From Acidobacteriaceae bacterium (GTDB lineage Bacteria; Acidobacteriota; Terriglobia; Terriglobales; Acidobacteriaceae), in the NCBI GenBank assembly GCA_003165455.1, contig PLUJ01000203.1:910-14165 (forward strand): DNA of 13,256 bases. Direction: 5' to 3'. The translations under genes were made by a program, and so were the position numbers. The notes beneath the pieces were generated by a model. The model was not told the origin of the DNA and made no database searches. It saw only the letters and a program-made list of their open reading frames with translations. Shown piece after piece: positions 1-6,703 of the stretch; position 1 is the first letter of the stretch, and every line of letters starts with the position of its first letter.

Positions 1-115
1 CCTGCCGTTACGCTAACCGTTAACTAAGCGTTGGCGCCAACCGGATGAAGCTCTTGAAACAGTCCGGTCGTTCGGTAGAAAGATGCTTTCAACCGTGAAG
101 ATGACGAGTACGAAG

Positions 116-151
116 GCGCGAAGCCGGCATACTTCGCGCATTTACTTTTTA
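116..151 (+). terminator. Hairpin plus T-rich tract, probable rho-independent terminator
   Basis: GCGCGAAG (116-123) and CTTCGCGC (132-139) form a perfect 8-bp stem around an 8-base loop. On the plus strand the stem is followed by a T-rich stretch (141-150 is almost all T). That is the arrangement of an intrinsic terminator for transcription entering from the left edge. It also lies just past the purN stop codon. On the minus strand it has no U tract after the stem, so it would serve purN only weakly. The T tract is interrupted by A and C, which lowers confidence. Confidence 0.45.
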
Positions 152-760
152 TTTTTCATTCTTCACCTGAAGCCGTCGACCGAGGATTTCAAAGTTTCCC
201 CGCAATACAAGATTGATCGCTTCGGGGTACGCAACATGTTCTTGCTCGAGAATGCGTGCGGCCAGCGTTCGCTCGTCATCGCCATCGAGCACCGGCACGA
301 CCTTCTGAACAATGATGGCGCCGTGATCGAGTTCCTCATCGACAAAATGCACGGTGCAGCCCGAGACTTTTACGCCATACACAAAGGCCTGCTCTTGCGC
401 CTCAAGTCCGGGGAACGCCGGCAGCAAGGAGGGATGGATATTAAGAATCCGACGAGGAAATTGTTGTACGAACCATGGCGAGAGCAGCCGCATATAACCC
501 GCGAGGCAAACAAGATCAACCTGGTGCTGCTTCAGCGCGCTCACAACTTCGCGGTCATGAGCCTCGCGCGGCTTGCCCTTCGAGGGAATCACCAGCGCAG
601 TCAGGCCGCGCTCTCGTGCGCTTGCAATGCCCGTCGCTTCCGCCCTGTTGGAAATGACCACTGAGATCCGGGCGTCTGCGATCCGTCTCGCGTCGATGCT
701 GTCGGCGATCGAGACAAAATTCGAGCCCCGTCCGGAGAGAAGAATGCCGAGAGAATGCAT
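149..760 (-). CDS. purN: Phosphoribosylglycinamide formyltransferase PurN
   Basis: Transfers a formyl group from 10-formyl-tetrahydrofolate to GAR, giving FGAR, the third step of de novo purine synthesis, in the cytoplasm. The 203-residue product has the usual length of the family. Residues 10-14 read GRGSN, the phosphate-binding loop near the N terminus. The NIHPSLLPAFPG block holds N107 and H109, and D145 follows in DEELDHG. This is the Asn-His-Asp catalytic triad, each residue one position later than in E. coli PurN (N106, H108, D144). The ATG at 760 is the only plausible start: no in-frame ATG, GTG or TTG lies between it and the upstream stop. No clear Shine-Dalgarno sequence precedes it, which fits translation coupled to, or controlled by, sequences between it and purM. 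It lies 97 bases downstream of purM on the same strand, the common purM-purN order, so co-transcription is likely. Confidence 0.97.
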   Translation of the reverse strand: MHSLGILLSGRGSNFVSIADSIDARRIADARISVVISNRAEATGIASARERGLTALVIPSKGKPREAHDREVVSALKQHQVDLVCLAGYMRLLSPWFVQQFPRRILNIHPSLLPAFPGLEAQEQAFVYGVKVSGCTVHFVDEELDHGAIIVQKVVPVLDGDDERTLAARILEQEHVAYPEAINLVLRGNFEILGRRLQVKNEK

Positions 761-780
761 TAGTGTGGATGAGGGTTCTA

Positions 781-851
781 ATTGATGATTGACGATTAAT
801 GATTAAAGATCGAAAGATGCCCGCAGTATTGCACTTAATCAGCAATCATCA
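781..851 (-). repeat. Heptamer tandem array and inverted copy forming an intercistronic stem-loop
   Basis: On the plus strand four 7-bp units run from 781 to 808: ATTGATG, ATTGACG, ATTAATG and ATTAAAG. An inverted copy follows at 835-851. TGATGATTG (783-791) pairs perfectly with CAATCATCA (843-851), and TGATTAA (800-806) pairs with TTAATCA (835-841). This leaves an asymmetric internal loop and a large apical loop. In the purM-purN transcript this would fold about 20 bases upstream of the purN start. The sequence structure is directly visible; a role in mRNA processing, stability or purN translation is inference. There is no U tract after the stem in the direction of transcription, so it is not a typical terminator. 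Confidence 0.6.
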
Positions 852-857
852 GTTCGT

Positions 858-1916
858 TCAGCTATAAATTACCTTTTTCTCGCCCTTCACGATCCGTCCC
901 ACCGTAAAAGCCTTCTCGCCGACTTTATCCAGCACGGTTTGGGCCTTCTTAAATTTCTCGAGCGGCACCACCATTAGCATGCCTAACCCCATATTGAAGG
1001 TTCTTAGCATCTCTTCCTGCGAGACATTCCCCAACTGCTGTAGATGCTCGAACAACGGGATCGCCGGCCAAGAGCCAAGTTCAATCAGCGCCGCAGTTCC
1101 GCGCGGCAAAACTCGTGGTAAATTTTCCGTAATGCCGCCTCCCGTAACGTGCGCCAGAGCGGAAACGCATTGCGCGTCGATCAGCTTTTTCAGCGCAGGC
1201 CAATAGCTTTTATGCGTGCGCATGAGTTCGTTGCCGACTTTGTTCTTGATCTCATTCACATAGTCATCCGTGGAGTAGTGAGCTACCTCAAAAAGCAGCT
1301 TACGCGCCAGCGAGTATCCATTCGTATGCAGTCCGTTCGAAGCCAGGCCCAGCACAATGTCGCCAATCTGCACATCCTTGCCAGTAATGATCCGGTCGCG
1401 TTCCACCACGCCGACGATAAATCCAGCAAGATCGTATTCCCCGTCAGGATAGAAGCCCGGCATCTCGGCAGTCTCCCCGCCGATCAGCGCGCATCCATTG
1501 TGCTTGCATGCGTCAGCAATGCCTTCCACCACCTGCTCCGCAATGGTGGCTTCAAGTTTTCCCGCGGCAAGATAGTCCATAAAGAACAAAGGCGTGGCGC
1601 CCTGTACCGCAATATCGTTGACGCAGTGGTTCACCAGGTCCGCGCCCACGGTCGAGTGCAGCCCCATCTCGAAAGCGATCTTGAGCTTCGTCCCCACGCC
1701 ATCGACGCTTGAGACCAGCACGGGATCCAGGTACTTGGCCTTGTCCACCGCGAACAGCCCGCCGAAGCCGCCGATTTCGCTCAGCACTCCGCGAGTGAAC
1801 GTTTTGTGCGCCAGATACTTAATCCGCTTCTTGGTACGGTTGGCGACGTCAATATCCACGCCCGCATCGGCGTATGTGAGAGAGGTTGGCGCAGCGGACG
1901 TGGGTTTGTTGGCCAC
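858..1916 (-). CDS. purM: Phosphoribosylformylglycinamidine cyclo-ligase (AIR synthetase) PurM
   Basis: ATP-dependent ring closure of FGAM to aminoimidazole ribonucleotide, step five of de novo purine synthesis, in the cytoplasm. The 352 residues match the family length of about 345. Family landmarks in order: SLTYADAGVDID near the N terminus, DGVGTKLK, NDIAVQGATPLFFMDYLA, the LIGGETAEMPGFY block, GLHTNGYSLARKLL, and HVTGGGITENLPRVLP near the C terminus. The start is a GTG at 1916, chosen because AGGA lies about four bases upstream and because PurM proteins usually begin shortly before the SLTYADAGV motif. It leads the likely purM-purN unit. A candidate extended -10 promoter lies about 95 bases upstream. 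No purine riboswitch core was recognised in the leader. Confidence 0.98.
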   Translation of the reverse strand: MANKPTSAAPTSLTYADAGVDIDVANRTKKRIKYLAHKTFTRGVLSEIGGFGGLFAVDKAKYLDPVLVSSVDGVGTKLKIAFEMGLHSTVGADLVNHCVNDIAVQGATPLFFMDYLAAGKLEATIAEQVVEGIADACKHNGCALIGGETAEMPGFYPDGEYDLAGFIVGVVERDRIITGKDVQIGDIVLGLASNGLHTNGYSLARKLLFEVAHYSTDDYVNEIKNKVGNELMRTHKSYWPALKKLIDAQCVSALAHVTGGGITENLPRVLPRGTAALIELGSWPAIPLFEHLQQLGNVSQEEMLRTFNMGLGMLMVVPLEKFKKAQTVLDKVGEKAFTVGRIVKGEKKVIYS

Positions 1917-2010
1917 AGTTTCCTAAAAATATTAACTTGGTTGAGACTTTCAGTTGTTGGGGAAAATTCGAATCTTTCCGAAGTAGTAGCGACCACCACT
2001 AAAGCGGCCA

Positions 2011-2018
2011 ATTGTAAC
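2011..2018 (-). promoter_or_regulatory. Candidate extended -10 promoter element for purM-purN
   Basis: Reading the minus strand, TG, one base, then TACAAT forms an extended -10 element (TACAAT at 2011-2016). No good -35 box lies 16-18 bases upstream, which is tolerable with the TGn extension. Initiation would fall near 2004 and leave a leader of about 88 bases before the purM GTG. That leader can form a small hairpin (AGTGGT pairing with ACTACT, one G-U pair, 7-base loop), but no known riboswitch is evident. Confidence 0.35.
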
Positions 2019-2114
2019 ACGTTCAAACGGCGCTTCGTTCCGGCTGACCACAACAGGATACACTTGCAGCGGCTTCCGCGGACGCGAACGCCCGTTCGTC
2101 ACCTCTAGTCCCCT

Positions 2115-2291
2115 CTAGCGCGCGATGAAGTCGGAGAAAAAGTATGCCAGCACGCCGAATAGCGCGAGCCCGGATATTCCGTACGCCGTGAGAACCCACG
2201 CTCCACGGCCTTCATGGTGGTGACCAACGGATGGGTGACCTGAGGACTGCTGAGGGACAGAAGGTGAGACGACGGGGGCCCGATCTTCCAT
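2115..2291 (-). CDS. Small single-helix membrane protein of unknown function
   Basis: I do not recognise this 58-residue protein. The first half is hydrophilic and Pro/Ser/His-rich, with SVGHHHEGRG at residues 21-30. The second half is one hydrophobic segment at about residues 31-52 (AWVLTAYGISGLALFGVLAY) ending in FFSDFIAR. This gives a bitopic protein with a short basic C-terminal tail. The ATG at 2291 was chosen over an upstream ATG at 2333 because GGAGGT lies four bases before it, the best ribosome binding site in the window; that argues strongly that it is translated. It is on the same strand as purM with about 200 bases between them and a separate candidate promoter for purM, so co-transcription is uncertain. 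The His-rich stretch could bind metal, but that is a guess. Confidence 0.7.
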   Translation of the reverse strand: MEDRAPVVSPSVPQQSSGHPSVGHHHEGRGAWVLTAYGISGLALFGVLAYFFSDFIAR

Positions 2292-2295
2292 GCAA

Positions 2296-2301
2296 ACCTC
2301 C
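2296..2301 (-). promoter_or_regulatory. Strong Shine-Dalgarno GGAGGT deciding the small protein start
   Basis: On the minus strand GGAGGT ends four bases before the ATG at 2289-2291. This near-perfect anti-16S match fixes the start of the 58-residue membrane protein and rejects the longer reading from 2333. Confidence 0.75.
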
Positions 2302-2458
2302 GAACGGAAAGATCGTGGCGCACTTAACTTCATGCGTCACGCCTGCTTAGCGTCGCGGCTTCGGCAGGGCTATCTGCGCAGAAGTTTACTCCCATTTGTT
2401 GGGCGACCGATAAAGAAAATGTGACTTCAACTATTATGCAAACATATTTTCCTGTAGG

Positions 2459-2480
2459 TACAATACACAGGTGAACCTGT
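2459..2480 (+). promoter_or_regulatory. Candidate -10 box with an inverted-repeat operator over the start site
   Basis: TACAAT at 2459-2464 is a good -10 hexamer; TATGCA at 2435-2440 is only a poor -35. Immediately after it, ACAGGT and ACCTGT form a perfect 6-bp inverted repeat with a 2-base centre (2467-2480), covering the expected transcription start. A further CCTGT at 2451-2455 pairs with the ACAGG half, so copies of the half-site flank the -10. This is the layout of a repressor operator for the downstream DUF3857 gene. The regulator is unknown. The rest of the 277-base divergent gap (2292-2568) holds only a 5-bp hairpin near 2350-2375. Confidence 0.35.
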
Positions 2481-2568
2481 CTACCATTTCCCCCGTTCTT
2501 ACGATTCCGCTCTGCGGCTCAGTTCTCCCGGCTTTGGGCTATCACGTCTGAGGCCGTAGTATTAACGA

Positions 2569-5500
2569 ATGCGTTGCTTCTCTCTGCCGATTTTCTTGAT
2601 ATGCCTGTCGCTCTCTGTGATCGCCCAGTCGCAAATCCCGCAACTGCCCCCGAATTCTTCCGCTCCACCGCCGCCGAACTCTGGAACCAGGGCCTCTGAG
2701 TCCAAAACTCACGATTACTCCCAGGAAGCGTTTGTTATTGAGCAATATCATTCGCTGTACCGCTTCGAAAATGACGGCACAGGGCGCAAAGAGACCATCG
2801 CCCGCATTCGCGTCCAAAGCGAAGCCGGCGTCCAGCAGTGGGGACAAATTCAGGTTGGCTACAATTCCGCCAACGAAGAAGTGGAAATGGTCTACGCACG
2901 GGTGATCAAAGAGGACGGCAGCGTTGTGAAAGCGGGCGCTGACGCCATGCAGGACTTGACCGCCCCGCTCGAACAGCAGGCGCCCGTATACACGGATTAT
3001 CATTTCAAGCACATTACCGTGCCCGGACTGCGTCCCGGCGAAATTCTCGAATACGATGTTATGACAAAAATTCACACTGCCGTGGCTCCCGGAGAATTCT
3101 GGGCCGACTACAACTTCGACAAGACCAACATCGAACTCGACGAAGAAGTGGTTTTGGATTTGCCCGCCGATCGCGCCATCACGCTCAAAAACAAACCGGA
3201 GGAAAATCCGACGATTTCAGTCGCGAACGGCCGCCGCCTGTACCGCTGGACCAGTTCTCACCTGGAGCGCGAAGAAGACGAGAAGGATAAAGATAATTCC
3301 CAACAAGCTAAGAACAGCTTGCGGAAAAAGAAAAAGAAGCAGCCCGACGAGGACCGGCCCGATATTCAGCTGACTTCTTTCGTCAGTTGGAAGCAGGTTG
3401 GTCTCTGGTACGCCGGCCTCGAAAAAGACCGGCGAGCTCCATCCCCGGAAGTTCGCGCTAAAGCCAAAGAGCTCACCAAAGGCCTCACCAACGACCTCGA
3501 TAAAGTTCAGGCGCTCTACGATTTTGTTGCAAAAAACTTTCGCTACGTAAGCCTGTCACTCGGCTTGGGACGTTACCAACCCCATGCCTCCAGTGACGTT
3601 CTCCACAACCAGTATGGCGATTGCAAAGACAAGCACACTTTGCTCGCGTCATTGCTGGAAGCGGAAGGCTTGCATGCTTCTTCGGTGCTGATTAATTCCA
3701 GCCGCGATCTCGACCCAGATGTGCCGTCGCCCGCGCAGTTCGATCACGTCATCACCATGCTTCCCATGGGACACGAGGAAGTCTGGATGGATACCACCAG
3801 CGAAGTCGCGCCGTTCCGCCTGCTGGCCTATACCTTGCGCAAGAAGCAGGCTCTCGTCATTCCCGCCAGCGGTACGCCGCATCTTGAAGAGACTCCCGCG
3901 GACACACCCATGCCCGATAGTGAAGTCGCCGAGGTCGATGGGAAAATCAACGCGATCGGCAAGTTTGAAGCGCATGTCCATTACACCTTCCGCGGCGACG
4001 AAGAGTTGATGCTGCGCTCCATCTTCCGCCGCGTTCCCGAAGCGCAATGGCAGCACGTCATCGAAAACGTGAACTCCTCCATGGGCGGAGACATCAGCAA
4101 TTTGAAAGTCAGCGATCCCGCCGCCACCCGCGAGCCGTTCACGCTTTCCTACGATGTCTCGCGGCCAAATTTTCTTGACTGGTCCAAGAAGAAATCCGAT
4201 CTCATTCTTCCCCTTTGCCAGTTCAACCTGCCAGATCTCGGCACCGACGACAGCGACTCGGACGCCCAGCCTCTGAAACTCGGGCCCAAAGCCGAGTACG
4301 TTTACAAAATCAAACTTGAGCTTCCCGCGAAATTCACTGCGCATGCTCCCGTGCCGTTTTCGCTCAAGCGCGACTACGCCGAATATCAGGCGACTTATTC
4401 GCTCAATACGACCACCTTCACCGCATCCCGAACTCTCACGCTGCGTGATGATCAGCTTCCAGCCGCGCGCGCGATGGATTATCACTCATTCCGTCAGGCC
4501 GTGGAATCGGATTTGAGCCAATTCCTTGCCGTGGAAAACACTGCAGCCGGCGCACCTACGCCGCCAACGGATCTAAAAACCGACGATCTGGTCGAAAGCG
4601 GACGCGCCGCCATGACCAGCGGCAATCTCCCGCTTGCGGTTCAACTACTCAAGCGTGCCACCGAACAGGATCCCAAGAACAAATACGCCTGGAATACGCT
4701 TGCCGCGGCATACTTAATTCTGCGCCAGAGCGATGACGCCATCGCGGCTCTCAAGAAGCAAATTGAGATTAATCCCTATGACGAATACGCCTACAACGCC
4801 CTCGGCCAGGCCTATTGGCAGGAGCGTAATTATCCTGACGCGGTTGCCGCATTCAACAAACAGCTCGAGATCAATCCTCTCGACAAGTTCGCACACGCCG
4901 GTTTAGGGGCGGTTTATTCCGAGTGGCACAAATACGACCTGGCCGCGCCTGAACTTGAAAAAGCGGCATCGCTTACGCCCGATAATCCCGAACTGCAAGT
5001 TAGCCTCGGGGATGCCTATCTCAACCTCGGCCAGGATGATAAAGCCCTGGCCACCTTCGACCACGCTGTCGAAATGGCCGCCACGCCGCTGGTCTGGAAC
5101 AACATCGCCTATCAACTCTCGCTGAAAAATTCTCATCTTGATCGAGCCCAGCAATACGCCGAGTCCGCGGTTTCGGCAACCACCGCTGCGTTGCGCAATC
5201 TTTCTCTCGACCGCCTCAGCCCGCAAGACCTTCCACTGACGCCCTCCCTGGTCGCCTACTGGGATACATTGGGCTGGGTTTATTTCACTGAAGACAATTT
5301 CGACAAGGCTGAAAAATACGTTGGCGCCGCCTGGGGATTAGGCCAGCATGGCGAAGTCGGCGACCATCTCGGACAGATCTATGAGAAAGAGGGAAAGAAA
5401 GATCGCGCGCTCGAAACTTATGAACTTGCCTTAACCGGCCTTCGTCCCATACCGGAAACGAAGGAAAGAATCGAAGCGCTGATCAAGAGCAACGCCAAGC

Positions 5501-5853
5501 TAAAAGACGTAGCCCGGGCCGGGACGAATCCGAGTACGAATAAGGACGAGAGCCTGCAATCCCTGCGCACGATCGACCTAGGCAAAGCAAGAGAAACAGG
5601 CAGCGCCGATTTCTTCGTGCTGCTGAGCGGAGTCGCCGGGAGCCCGGCCAAGGCCGAGTCCGTAAAGTTCGTCAGCGGTGACGAAAAGCTGAAAGTGTTT
5701 ACCGAAGCCCTTCGCACCGCTCAGTATCGCCTCACCTTCCCCGATGACGCCCCTTTGAAGATCCTCCGGCGCGGAATCCTTTCCTGCTCTACGGCGACGG
5801 GCAAGTGCATGTTTGTGCTGATGCTGCCGGATGATGTGAGGACGGTGGACTAA
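2569..5853 (+). CDS. Exported DUF3857 / transglutaminase-like / TPR protein
   Basis: A 1094-residue protein of unknown process. A signal peptide covers about residues 1-19 (hydrophobic core, VIA before the cut), followed by a Pro/Ser-rich stretch. A DUF3857 region spans about 50-215. A Lys/Glu/Asp-rich linker at about 232-264 includes five consecutive lysines. The transglutaminase-like core at about 295-420 has an intact triad: C352 in YGDCKDKH, H393 in FDHV and D408 in WMDTT. A beta-rich segment follows. TPR repeats run from about 674 to 960, with repeated A-x-NALGQAY and INP-type motifs at 34-residue spacing. The C-terminal region (about 985-1094) resembles one I associate with acidobacterial TPR proteins. 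The family is exported and often proposed to act in the periplasm or at the envelope; cysteine-protease-like or crosslinking chemistry is possible, but the substrate is unknown. Only a distant GAGG (16 bases upstream) precedes the ATG. It is monocistronic. Confidence 0.9.
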   Translation: MRCFSLPIFLICLSLSVIAQSQIPQLPPNSSAPPPPNSGTRASESKTHDYSQEAFVIEQYHSLYRFENDGTGRKETIARIRVQSEAGVQQWGQIQVGYNSANEEVEMVYARVIKEDGSVVKAGADAMQDLTAPLEQQAPVYTDYHFKHITVPGLRPGEILEYDVMTKIHTAVAPGEFWADYNFDKTNIELDEEVVLDLPADRAITLKNKPEENPTISVANGRRLYRWTSSHLEREEDEKDKDNSQQAKNSLRKKKKKQPDEDRPDIQLTSFVSWKQVGLWYAGLEKDRRAPSPEVRAKAKELTKGLTNDLDKVQALYDFVAKNFRYVSLSLGLGRYQPHASSDVLHNQYGDCKDKHTLLASLLEAEGLHASSVLINSSRDLDPDVPSPAQFDHVITMLPMGHEEVWMDTTSEVAPFRLLAYTLRKKQALVIPASGTPHLEETPADTPMPDSEVAEVDGKINAIGKFEAHVHYTFRGDEELMLRSIFRRVPEAQWQHVIENVNSSMGGDISNLKVSDPAATREPFTLSYDVSRPNFLDWSKKKSDLILPLCQFNLPDLGTDDSDSDAQPLKLGPKAEYVYKIKLELPAKFTAHAPVPFSLKRDYAEYQATYSLNTTTFTASRTLTLRDDQLPAARAMDYHSFRQAVESDLSQFLAVENTAAGAPTPPTDLKTDDLVESGRAAMTSGNLPLAVQLLKRATEQDPKNKYAWNTLAAAYLILRQSDDAIAALKKQIEINPYDEYAYNALGQAYWQERNYPDAVAAFNKQLEINPLDKFAHAGLGAVYSEWHKYDLAAPELEKAASLTPDNPELQVSLGDAYLNLGQDDKALATFDHAVEMAATPLVWNNIAYQLSLKNSHLDRAQQYAESAVSATTAALRNLSLDRLSPQDLPLTPSLVAYWDTLGWVYFTEDNFDKAEKYVGAAWGLGQHGEVGDHLGQIYEKEGKKDRALETYELALTGLRPIPETKERIEALIKSNAKLKDVARAGTNPSTNKDESLQSLRTIDLGKARETGSADFFVLLSGVAGSPAKAESVKFVSGDEKLKVFTEALRTAQYRLTFPDDAPLKILRRGILSCSTATGKCMFVLMLPDDVRTVD

Positions 5854-5858
5854 CTTGG

Positions 5859-5874
5859 ATCCTTCGGGAAGGAT
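5859..5874. terminator. Short hairpin between convergent genes
   Basis: ATCCTT and AAGGAT form a perfect 6-bp stem with a C-G closing pair possible, on a tight CGGG loop. It begins six bases after the stop of the DUF3857 protein and lies about 35 bases beyond the stop of the convergent VOC gene. Neither strand has a U tract after the stem, so terminator function is uncertain; it may only protect 3' ends. Confidence 0.3.
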
Positions 5875-5909
5875 GAAGGGAAGGCGCGATTTCAGTCGTG
5901 CCCCATGCT

Positions 5910-6599
5910 TCAAGACTCTTGCACAACCTCGATCTCATTGCCCTCAGGATCGTGGATCTGAAAGTACTGTATTCCTTGACGATCACGCTCTATCGATCCA
6001 ACCGCAACGCCGCGGGCTGTCATTACATCCCTCATTTTGCCGATCTTCTTGGTAAAAAAGATCGGCGTCCTGCCCGTCCGGAAATCCTCGCGCATTGTAA
6101 GCACCACGGAATTGCCGTCTTTCTTAAATCGCAGCGTAGCAATATCGGTTTCTCCGCGAGGATTCTCCGCGAGCTTCCACAACCCAAGTTTCTCCATGTA
6201 CCAGGGCGTTACCAAGTCGATGTCTCGCACCAGAATTCGAGTGCCCGTTGGCATGGAGAACGATGCGGCAGTCCACGGTAAATACCACTTCGTACTGGGA
6301 GGCCGCAAACACTCGAAGCTATAACGCCCCTTGATCCAGAGCGCCATCGAGTAACAAGTGTATGCAACCAACTGCGAAACGAAGCTCAACCTTCCGTAAC
6401 GCCTCGACCCGTCCAAACCAAACCAGGGATTGAGTACGATATAAAGTACGAAGAACGCGCCGGAAGCGGCCCACAGCCAGGGCATAATTGGTTTTAGAGA
6501 TAGCTCAAGTGTGTTGGCTGCGATCCACAAAGCGATCCAAGCAACAAAGGGGCTGATGAGAACCAGCCAAAACCACATAGGATGGGGCGGTAGGTGCAT
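5910..6599 (-). CDS. Membrane-anchored VOC (glyoxalase/bleomycin-resistance fold) protein
   Basis: A 229-residue protein with two parts. The N-terminal half has three hydrophobic segments that look like transmembrane helices, at about residues 8-28 (MWFWLVLISPFVAW onward), 40-59 and 71-90. The C-terminal half from about residue 115 is a VOC domain: TRILVRDIDLVTPWYMEKLG is the usual first strand-helix, and IHDPEGNEIEVVQ is the characteristic end. The His metal ligand usually found in the first strand is not evident, so metal-dependent glyoxalase activity is doubtful. VOC proteins include lyases, dioxygenases and drug-binding proteins; no substrate can be assigned. The ATG at 6599 was preferred because GAGAG lies eight bases upstream; an in-frame ATG at 6620 would add seven residues and has no ribosome binding site. 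It lies about 100 bases after the amidase on the same strand. A bulged 7-bp inverted repeat lies between them at 6628-6650. Confidence 0.82.
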   Translation of the reverse strand: MHLPPHPMWFWLVLISPFVAWIALWIAANTLELSLKPIMPWLWAASGAFFVLYIVLNPWFGLDGSRRYGRLSFVSQLVAYTCYSMALWIKGRYSFECLRPPSTKWYLPWTAASFSMPTGTRILVRDIDLVTPWYMEKLGLWKLAENPRGETDIATLRFKKDGNSVVLTMREDFRTGRTPIFFTKKIGKMRDVMTARGVAVGSIERDRQGIQYFQIHDPEGNEIEVVQES

Positions 6600-6703
6600 C
6601 GACAATCTCTCTATTAACATTAACAGCGCTCGCTTCGCCGGTAGCGTAGCACAGGATTACTCTGTTTACGTATAAGGCCAATTAACTCAGACAGCCACAG
6701 CGT

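Noticed and set aside
1..27. Possible C-terminal tail of a plus-strand gene (eight codons then TAA in frame 1)
   Set aside because: Too short to distinguish from chance; the other two frames also close within about 21 bases. Only the terminator at 116 supports it.
30..41. Perfect 12-bp palindrome GTTGGCGCCAAC
   Set aside because: No promoter or neighbouring gene start gives it a context, and a single palindrome of this size is expected occasionally by chance.
83..664. 193-residue plus-strand open frame
   Set aside because: Lies wholly antisense to purN, which has complete catalytic motifs; the product has no recognisable pattern.
2335..2385. Possible c-di-GMP (GEMM) riboswitch on the minus strand, from GACGCTAAGC next to a CCTGC/GCAGG stem
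   Set aside because: The conserved GGGCAAACC-type strand and the second helix of GEMM are absent; only a short stretch is similar.
3649..4485. 278-residue minus-strand open frame
   Set aside because: Antisense shadow of the DUF3857/transglutaminase gene, which contains the intact triad in the other strand.
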